From NCBI RefSeq assembly GCF_014195325.1, contig NZ_JACIBK010000003.1, positions 558,001 through 622,000 on the forward strand: a DNA stretch of 64,000 bases, in the 5' to 3' direction. Below are positions 58,877-64,000 of the stretch, in pieces (positions within the stretch are counted from its first letter, which is position 1; each line of letters begins with the position of its first letter). A model generated the notes under the pieces. It was not told where the DNA came from. It did not search any database and saw nothing but the letters and a program-made list of their open reading frames with translations. The translations under genes were made by a program, and so were the position numbers. The stretch comes from Rhizobium sp. BK650 (GTDB taxonomy: Bacteria > Pseudomonadota > Alphaproteobacteria > Rhizobiales > Rhizobiaceae).

Positions 58877-59194
58877 ATGGACAACGCCGGCATCGAGGAA
58901 ATGTTTCAGTCGCTTGGACCCGTCACCATCAAGCGCATGTTCGGCGGCAAGGGCATCTACCATCTCGGCCGCATCCTGGCGCTCGAAGTTCGCGACGAAA
59001 TCCTGCTGAAAGCCGATGAGGAGAGCGCCCCGGAATTTGCCGCGGCGGGTGCCAGCCAGTGGTTCTACGAGGGCAAGAAGGGCGCGCCCGTGAAGATGCC
59101 CTATTGGAGTATCCCCGACGAAGCCTATGACGACCCCGATGTCATGGCGCGCTGGGTGCGGCTTGCCTATGAAGCGGCGTTGCGCGCTGAATGA
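58877..59194 (+). CDS. TfoX/Sxy N-terminal domain protein
   Basis: A 105-residue protein with only the TfoX N-terminal domain (IEEMFQSLGPVTIKRMFGGKGIYHLGRILALEVRDEILLKADEESAPEF and MPYWSIPDEAYDDPDVMARWVRLA). In gamma-proteobacteria full TfoX activates competence; stand-alone N-domains in alphaproteobacteria have no known role. It follows the flavin reductase gene by 10 bp and is convergent with the NUDIX gene, whose stop adjoins it directly. Confidence 0.88.
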   Translation: MDNAGIEEMFQSLGPVTIKRMFGGKGIYHLGRILALEVRDEILLKADEESAPEFAAAGASQWFYEGKKGAPVKMPYWSIPDEAYDDPDVMARWVRLAYEAALRAE

Positions 59195-59617
59195 TCAGCG
59201 CAATTCGCCCGAAGGCAGGCTGGCGATCGCCGCTCTTGTGAAAGCCGACAATGGTTCGGGCAGATCGGCAAGGCCGAACCAGCCAAAATCCGATAGCTTG
59301 TCCGGTTCTGTGAGCTGCGGTTCGCCCGACACATCGCGGGCGATATAGAGAAGGGAAATCCAGTGCTGACGGTCGGCTGTGATGATCTGCTCGGTTAAGC
59401 CAATGCGCTCGATACGGGTAATAGTGAGGCCGGTTTCCTCTTCCGCCTCGCGGCGCGCGGCTTCCTCAGCCGGCTCCATATGGTCGACCTTTCCGCCGAC
59501 GATATTCCAGTAGCCGGCTTCAGGTGGGCGCATGCGCTTGTAGAGAAGGATTTTGCCGTGGCGCAAAATCACCAGGCCTACTCCAAGGCCTGGGAAATCG
59601 ATGCCGGGCTTGCCCAC
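59195..59617 (-). CDS. NUDIX hydrolase
   Basis: A 140-residue NUDIX-fold pyrophosphohydrolase. The 23-residue Nudix box G-x5-E-x7-RE-x2-EE-x-G-x is intact, starting GGKVDHMEPAEEAARREAEEETGL near residue 40. The substrate is unknown; a role in cleaning oxidised or modified nucleotides is common. Convergent with the TfoX-like gene and next to the DEAD-box helicase gene, eight bases apart on the same strand. Confidence 0.9.
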   Translation of the reverse strand: MGKPGIDFPGLGVGLVILRHGKILLYKRMRPPEAGYWNIVGGKVDHMEPAEEAARREAEEETGLTITRIERIGLTEQIITADRQHWISLLYIARDVSGEPQLTEPDKLSDFGWFGLADLPEPLSAFTRAAIASLPSGELR

Positions 59618-59625
59618 CGAGGGTC

Positions 59626-61116
59626 TCAGATCTTGGCGTTTGCCGCGATTAGCATGAAAGCAGGGATGTCGTCGCCGAAGCCGACCGGCGTCGGGCCATC
59701 ATCATGGTCACGGTGACGGCGACGCTCACGATTGTCATCGTTTGCCGGATAGGGCCGATTGTGGCGCGCATTGTTCTGCGGCTTCTGTTCTGCTTTGCGC
59801 TCGTTCTTCACGCTGTCGGCCTTTGCTGCTGCTTCCACGACTTCGCCACCATTATCTTCGGCGTTGATATCAGATTTATGACTCGAAGACCGGCGATCGC
59901 GGCCACGATCCTTGTCCCGCTCACGACCCTTGCCGCGACGGGGAGAACGCTCGCTGTCGCGGCTTTCTTCTGCCGGCGGCAGGGCGGAGAGATCGCCGTT
60001 CAGCCATTCGACCTTCTCGCCGATCAGCTTTTCGATCGCGTCAGCATGTTTCTGGTCACGACTGGTGACGATGGTGAAGGAAGCACCGGAACGACCGGCA
60101 CGGCCGGTGCGGCCGATGCGGTGAACATAGTCTTCCGAATGAATCGGTACGTCAAAGTTGAAGACGTGGCTGACATCGGGGATATCGAGGCCGCGGGCGG
60201 CGACGTCGGAGGCAACGAGCAGCTTGATGTTACCATCCTTGAAGTTGGCAAGCATGGTCATGCGCGAGCGCTGGTCCATGTCGCCATGCAGGGCGCCAAC
60301 GGAGAAGCCGTGACGGTCCAGCGAACGGAAGAGATCGGCGACATCTTTTTTGCGGTTGCAGAAGATGATCGCGTTCTTGAGGTCGTCCTGGGCGCGGATG
60401 AGATCGCGCAGAACGGCGCGCTTCTCGTAATCCTTGCCGTGCGAGGCGACGAAACGCTGCGTGATGGTCTTGGAAGCCGATGCGGGCTTGGCAACCTCGA
60501 TGCGTTCAGGGTTCTGCAGGAAGCGGTCTGCGAGCTTCTGGATTTCCGGCGGCATGGTCGCCGAGAAGAACAGCGTCTGGCGGGTGAAGGGGATCAGCTT
60601 GGCGATACGCTCGATATCGGGGATGAAACCCATGTCGAGCATGCGGTCGGCTTCGTCGATGACGAGGATTTCAACACCGCTCATCAGGAGTTTGCCGCGC
60701 TCGAAATGGTCGAGCAGGCGGCCAGGAGTGCAGATCAGCACGTCTGCGCCGCGCTCCAGCTTGCGGTCCTGATCTTCAAAGGAAACGCCTCCTATGAGGA
60801 GGGCGACGTTGAGGCGGTGGTTCTTGCCGTATTTCTCGAAGTTCTCGGCGACCTGGGCGGCCAACTCGCGGGTCGGCTCCAGGATCAGCGTGCGGGGCAT
60901 GCGGGCGCGGGCGCGCCCCTTTTCCAGAAGCGACAGCATGGGAAGAACGAAGGACGCCGTCTTACCGGTACCGGTCTGTGCAATGCCGCAGATATCACGG
61001 CGCTGAAGCGCGAAAGGAATTGCCCCGGCCTGAATGGGAGTGGGGATCGTGTAGCCCGCATCGGTAACAGCGGAGAGCACTTTGGGGCTCAAACCAAGGT
61101 CAGCAAATGTCGTCAA
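59626..61116 (-). CDS. DEAD-box RNA helicase (RhlE-like)
   Basis: An approximately 496-residue ATP-dependent RNA helicase. All core motifs are visible: Q motif (FADLGLSPKV...TPIQ), GTGKT (I), PTRELA (Ia), DEAD as DEADRMLDMGF (II), SAT (III), ARGLDIPDVSHVFN (V) and HRIGRTGRAGR (VI). The C-terminal about 110 residues are a basic, Arg/Asp/Lys-rich low-complexity tail, as in RhlE/CsdA-like helicases. TTG 61116 is preferred as start because the conserved N-terminus begins there; upstream ATGs exist at 61173 and 61233. Likely in ribosome assembly or mRNA decay. Confidence 0.9.
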   Translation of the reverse strand: MTTFADLGLSPKVLSAVTDAGYTIPTPIQAGAIPFALQRRDICGIAQTGTGKTASFVLPMLSLLEKGRARARMPRTLILEPTRELAAQVAENFEKYGKNHRLNVALLIGGVSFEDQDRKLERGADVLICTPGRLLDHFERGKLLMSGVEILVIDEADRMLDMGFIPDIERIAKLIPFTRQTLFFSATMPPEIQKLADRFLQNPERIEVAKPASASKTITQRFVASHGKDYEKRAVLRDLIRAQDDLKNAIIFCNRKKDVADLFRSLDRHGFSVGALHGDMDQRSRMTMLANFKDGNIKLLVASDVAARGLDIPDVSHVFNFDVPIHSEDYVHRIGRTGRAGRSGASFTIVTSRDQKHADAIEKLIGEKVEWLNGDLSALPPAEESRDSERSPRRGKGRERDKDRGRDRRSSSHKSDINAEDNGGEVVEAAAKADSVKNERKAEQKPQNNARHNRPYPANDDNRERRRHRDHDDGPTPVGFGDDIPAFMLIAANAKI

Positions 61117-61271
61117 AGGGAAAACTGTTTCCGTTCCGTTCGGCCGGTCTCTGGCGAGTCGGCAGGATTGCATGCCGCAATGGTGGGCGACATAATCCGA
61201 AATGGCCGGCAAGTCAAGGAAGAGCGCCTCCACCGCAGGTAGCGAGGTGAAGCATTCGTTACCGCGACCGG

Positions 61272-62594
61272 CTATTTCATATAAGTGGCAAGTTTAAGGC
61301 CGGCATTCATGAAGTAGATCGGATCGATGGCACGTCCGTCCTGGCGCACTTCATAATGCAAGTGCGTGCCGGTGGAGCGGCCCGTGCTGCCGGCAAGTCC
61401 GATCACATCGTTACGGCCGACCGTGTCGCCGACCTTCACCAGAATTTCCGACATATGGCCGTAGCGCGTCGAAATGCCGTTGCCATGATCGACCTCGACC
61501 ATGTTGCCGTAACCGCCGGTCCAGCCCGCGGAGATCACTTTGCCGGGCGCAGTGGGACGGATCCTTTCGCCGGGGGAGAAGCGGAAGTCGATGCCGGAAT
61601 GCAGCGCAAGGCGGCCGAGGAAGGGATCACGCCGGTTACCGAAGGGGCTGGTGACCTCCTTGCCGACCGCGGGGTTGCGGAAGGGCAGGGACGCGGCAGT
61701 GCTGCGCACGGCTTCTAACCGCGTCAGCGCGCCATCGAGCTGAATAAGCGAACTATTGAAGTCGTCGTTGCTCTCAGGCTCGACGTAGGGACCACCAACG
61801 GCGCTATCTTCATTCTCTTTCGCTGCAACCCTCTCTGACTGCACCGGGATATGGAACCGGTCGAGCACGCCCTCGATCGCATCGGCCGCATTGCCGGCAT
61901 CGCTCGTCAGTTGATCAACGCGGCTCCTCTGGACCTGCTCGACATTTTTGAGCGAGAGCGTGACCTTGGAAAAGATGCGGTCGGCGCGGTCGCCGAGGGT
62001 TTCCTCTGATGGAACATAGGCAAGGGTGGAGTTGTCGGGTGCCCCGGCGTCGGCAGGCTTGTTATCGCCTGCCAGCAACCTGTCGATCGCCTGCGCGCCG
62101 CCGGAGAGCGACGCACGTTTGTCTTTGATATCAGGCACATAGGCTTGCGCCGGCACATTTGCGGCAGGCACTTCCTTGCCAGTCAGACCGGAGCTTTCGG
62201 CGCGGTCAAGCAGGCTGTCCAGCTTGCCATGACGCGAGGTCAGCGCCATCTGCTGTTCCATCAGCTTGTCGACCTTGTCCTCGACGACCTGCTGGTCGAG
62301 AAGCTGACGGGAGGTGATACGGTCGACCTGTGCGCGCAGTGCCGCGATGCGGTCTTCATAATCGTGCTGCATGCGGGCCTGGCGGGCCATGGTTGCGCCG
62401 ATCAGATCGTCGCGCAACACGAGGTAGGAGGTGGCAAGCAGATAGCCGATCGAGAAGACGCCGACGAAGCAAAAGGCCAGTGCCGCCATCCACGGCTTCA
62501 CCGTCATGTGGCGCACTTTGTCGCCGCTGGCGAGAATGAGGACGTGTTCCTGTGCCCCCTTGCCGAATACCCGACTGTGATGTCCGCTCGTCAC
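61272..62594 (-). CDS. M23-family peptidoglycan endopeptidase, membrane-anchored
   Basis: A 440-residue protein: short N-terminus, one membrane helix (about 34-55), a coiled coil (about 70-130, LRAQVDRITSRQLLDQQVVEDKVDKL), a linker, and a C-terminal LytM/M23 domain with the zinc residues in HSGIDF (His-x3-Asp) and THLHYEVR (HxH). It probably hydrolyses peptide cross-links in peptidoglycan or, if inactive, activates amidases. A TTAA-N7-TTTA sequence 66 bp upstream resembles a CtrA half-conserved site. Next to the DEAD-box gene, same strand. Confidence 0.9.
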   Translation of the reverse strand: MTSGHHSRVFGKGAQEHVLILASGDKVRHMTVKPWMAALAFCFVGVFSIGYLLATSYLVLRDDLIGATMARQARMQHDYEDRIAALRAQVDRITSRQLLDQQVVEDKVDKLMEQQMALTSRHGKLDSLLDRAESSGLTGKEVPAANVPAQAYVPDIKDKRASLSGGAQAIDRLLAGDNKPADAGAPDNSTLAYVPSEETLGDRADRIFSKVTLSLKNVEQVQRSRVDQLTSDAGNAADAIEGVLDRFHIPVQSERVAAKENEDSAVGGPYVEPESNDDFNSSLIQLDGALTRLEAVRSTAASLPFRNPAVGKEVTSPFGNRRDPFLGRLALHSGIDFRFSPGERIRPTAPGKVISAGWTGGYGNMVEVDHGNGISTRYGHMSEILVKVGDTVGRNDVIGLAGSTGRSTGTHLHYEVRQDGRAIDPIYFMNAGLKLATYMK

Positions 62595-62659
62595 GGAGGT
62601 CTCCCAAAGATTCGCTTTTCAGCCCCGCCTCATTGGGAAATGATTACATACATTTATGG

Positions 62660-62674
62660 TTAACGGTCGGTTTA
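62660..62674 (-). promoter_or_regulatory. Weak CtrA-like site upstream of M23 peptidase gene
   Basis: TTAA (62660-62663), 7 bases, TTTA (62671-62674) differs by one base from the CtrA consensus TTAA-N7-TTAA. One short site is easily found by chance, so the call is tentative. Confidence 0.25.
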
Positions 62675-62698
62675 CGCCGCCTAATAGGCGCTCGCAGA

Positions 62699-63517
62699 TC
62701 AGCTCTGGCTTGTCGAGGTGAGCGAGCGATAGAAGGAAGGCGTCAGACCTGCTTCCGCGCGCGCCACATCATTGAACGGCGCCTTCAGCGGGCCGCGGAA
62801 ATTGGCGCGCACCAGCTCCTGGAACGTCCTTGCCGGATCACGCTTTTCGCGAGCACAGAGGAAGCGGAACCATTTGGCGCCAACGGCGACATGACCCTTT
62901 TCGTCGTTATAAATCACATCGAGAACTGCGGCACTTTCGAGGTCGCCGGTCTCGCGCATCCTGGCCTGCAGTGCAGGCGTGACATCGAGGCCGCGCGCTT
63001 CGAGAATCAGGGGCACGACGGCAAGCCGGGCCGTCAGGTCGTTGCGGGTCGAATGCGCAGCCTGCCAGAGGCCGTCATGGGCAGGCAGATCGCCGTAATC
63101 GGCGCCGAGATCGTTAAGCCGCTTGCGCACCAGGCGAAAGTGTTTGGCTTCTTCGAAGGCAACCTGCATCCAGCCATCAAAAAAAGAGTTCGGCACATGG
63201 GCCGAGGCGAATCGCGCCACGATGTCGAGCGCCAAATCGACGGCGTTGAGCTCGATATGGGCAATGGCATGCAGCAGAGCGATGCGGCCGGGCAGGGTGT
63301 GCAGAGAGCGCTTCTCAACCTGGGTCGGCGGTACTAGCACCGGCTTCTCCGGCCGGCCGGGGCGTTCCGGCAAAGCTGCATCCAGTGGTGAGCGTAGCGA
63401 AATGCGACGGGCGAACCATCTGTTCGCGCTCTCCTGTGCCAGTTCCGTCTTGCAGTCGAGGTCGGCGGATCGGATCGCATCGATTGCGCCGCCACGCAGC
63501 GAAGTGATTGCTATCAC
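62699..63517 (-). CDS. DUF455 ferritin-like protein
   Basis: A 272-residue, mainly helical protein of the DUF455 family, a ferritin-like di-iron fold related to MiaE. Helix segments with metal-type residues include HAIAHIELNAVDLALDIVARF, FEEAKHFRLVRKRLNDLG and YNDEKGHVAVGAKWF; the ExxH-type pairs are consistent with di-iron binding. Function unknown. The GTG start at 63517 overlaps the bcp stop by four bases (GTGA), so the genes are translationally coupled, which suggests an oxidative-stress link. Confidence 0.85.
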   Translation of the reverse strand: MIAITSLRGGAIDAIRSADLDCKTELAQESANRWFARRISLRSPLDAALPERPGRPEKPVLVPPTQVEKRSLHTLPGRIALLHAIAHIELNAVDLALDIVARFASAHVPNSFFDGWMQVAFEEAKHFRLVRKRLNDLGADYGDLPAHDGLWQAAHSTRNDLTARLAVVPLILEARGLDVTPALQARMRETGDLESAAVLDVIYNDEKGHVAVGAKWFRFLCAREKRDPARTFQELVRANFRGPLKAPFNDVARAEAGLTPSFYRSLTSTSQS

Positions 63518-63987
63518 GCAGCCAGATTCCTCACGGCTTCCAGAACTGTTGCGGCATGACCGGGCACTCGGACCTTCTGCCATATGGTGGCGATGGTGCC
63601 ATCTTTGCGGATCAGGAAGGTCGTACGCTCTACGCCCATGAATGTGCGGCCATACATTTTCTTCTCCTTCCATACGCCATAGGCCTGCAGCACCGTCTTC
63701 TCTTCGTCCGAGGCGAGCGCGACGGTCAGCTTGTGCTTTTTGATGAAGCGGTCGTGGCAGGCCGCCGAGTCGGGCGACATTCCAACAATGGCAGCACCGG
63801 CGGCTGCGAACTCATCGGCAAGCGCAGTAAAATCCAGAGATTCGGTCGTGCAGCCCGTCGTGTCATCCTTGGGGTAGAAGAACAGCACCACCGGCTTGCC
63901 GTGATAATCAGAGAGCGAAATGCGCCCGCCGCCGTCACGCGGGAGGCTGAAATCGGGAGCACGGGAGCCAATACCAGGTGCAGACAT
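63514..63987 (-). CDS. bcp: Thiol peroxidase (BCP-type peroxiredoxin)
   Basis: A 157-residue bacterioferritin-comigratory-type peroxiredoxin that reduces hydroperoxides. The peroxidatic cysteine is in PKDDTTGCTTES (near residue 46); the PxxxTxxC pattern is TTGC, with Thr two before Cys. A second cysteine near 80 (SDPAACHD-type, here SAACHD) may be resolving. The gene starts 14 bases from the window edge, so upstream regulatory sequence is not visible; it is coupled to the DUF455 gene. Confidence 0.95.
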   Translation of the reverse strand: MSAPGIGSRAPDFSLPRDGGGRISLSDYHGKPVVLFFYPKDDTTGCTTESLDFTALADEFAAAGAAIVGMSPDSAACHDRFIKKHKLTVALASDEEKTVLQAYGVWKEKKMYGRTFMGVERTTFLIRKDGTIATIWQKVRVPGHAATVLEAVRNLAA

Positions 63988-64000
63988 CTCAGAACTTTCT

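Overview
The window looks like chromosomal DNA of a fast-growing rhizobium (Rhizobium etli / leguminosarum type; Rhizobiales). Indicators are the alphaproteobacterial cell-cycle kinase CckA, the recA-alaS-icd neighbourhood, a small-type PurL with separate PurS and PurQ, a monothiol glutaredoxin and BolA near purL, a glsA glutaminase, a TTG-N11-CAA SOS operator in front of recA, and general-stress (EcfG/RpoE2) promoters. The sequence is GC-rich and densely coding. I saw no rRNA, tRNA, CRISPR array, prophage or recognisable transposase. The identification rests on gene content and motifs only; no database search was run.

Layout. 1-2.6 kb: a cut-off short-chain dehydrogenase and a zinc alcohol dehydrogenase, then a tiny repeat-containing hydrophilin behind a stress promoter, and a secreted protein. 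2.8-6.7 kb: the YcjF/YcjX membrane protein and GTPase-like pair, a SixA-like phosphatase and a DksA lacking most zinc cysteines. 6.8-10.9 kb: a FliO-like membrane protein and CckA. 11-17 kb: pseudouridine catabolism (psuG, psuK), recA with its SOS box, alaS. 17.0-17.8 kb: a short segment bracketed by about 40-bp imperfect inverted repeats that holds one unrecognised gene. 18-27.3 kb: AraC/GyrI regulator, GST, a possibly frameshifted small gene, icd, a secreted protein, FUSC transporter, trmJ, murI and a HerA-like ATPase. 27.3-32 kb: rpsD with a hairpin-rich leader, a structured region with a terminator before glsA, ttcA, two tandem inositol-monophosphatase paralogues, and hisC.

33-40 kb: two tandem Bcr/CflA efflux genes, grxD, an unusual membrane/hydrolase-like protein, bolA and purL. 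40.4-48.9 kb is an accessory-looking block between purL and the purCSQ genes. It contains a six-gene amino-acid ABC transporter/RidA/IclR operon divergent from a D-threonine-aldolase/D-serine-dehydratase-like enzyme, with an IclR-type palindrome between them. It also contains a PagL-like lipid A deacylase and a MocR regulator divergent from a DUF1127 protein with a palindrome between them. 49-51.3 kb: purC-purS-kptA-purQ, with an RNA 2'-phosphotransferase inside the purine cluster. 51.6-64 kb: a hydrolase, DUF2189 and low-affinity iron permease-like proteins (the latter with a second stress promoter), purB, rpe, an ABC binding protein, flavin reductase, TfoX-like protein, NUDIX hydrolase, DEAD-box helicase, M23 peptidase, a DUF455 ferritin-like protein and a BCP peroxiredoxin.

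How the genes work together: the purine genes (purC, purS, purQ, purL, purB) supply five components of IMP/AMP synthesis. Two clear EcfG-type promoters suggest that the hydrophilin and the permease-like gene belong to the general stress regulon. The accessory block reads as an uptake and breakdown unit for a small, probably D- or hydroxy-, amino acid. No single dramatic new system is evident. The best candidates for unexplained biology are the inverted-repeat segment at 17.0-17.8 kb, the structured RNA regions around rpsD and glsA, and kptA within the purine operon.
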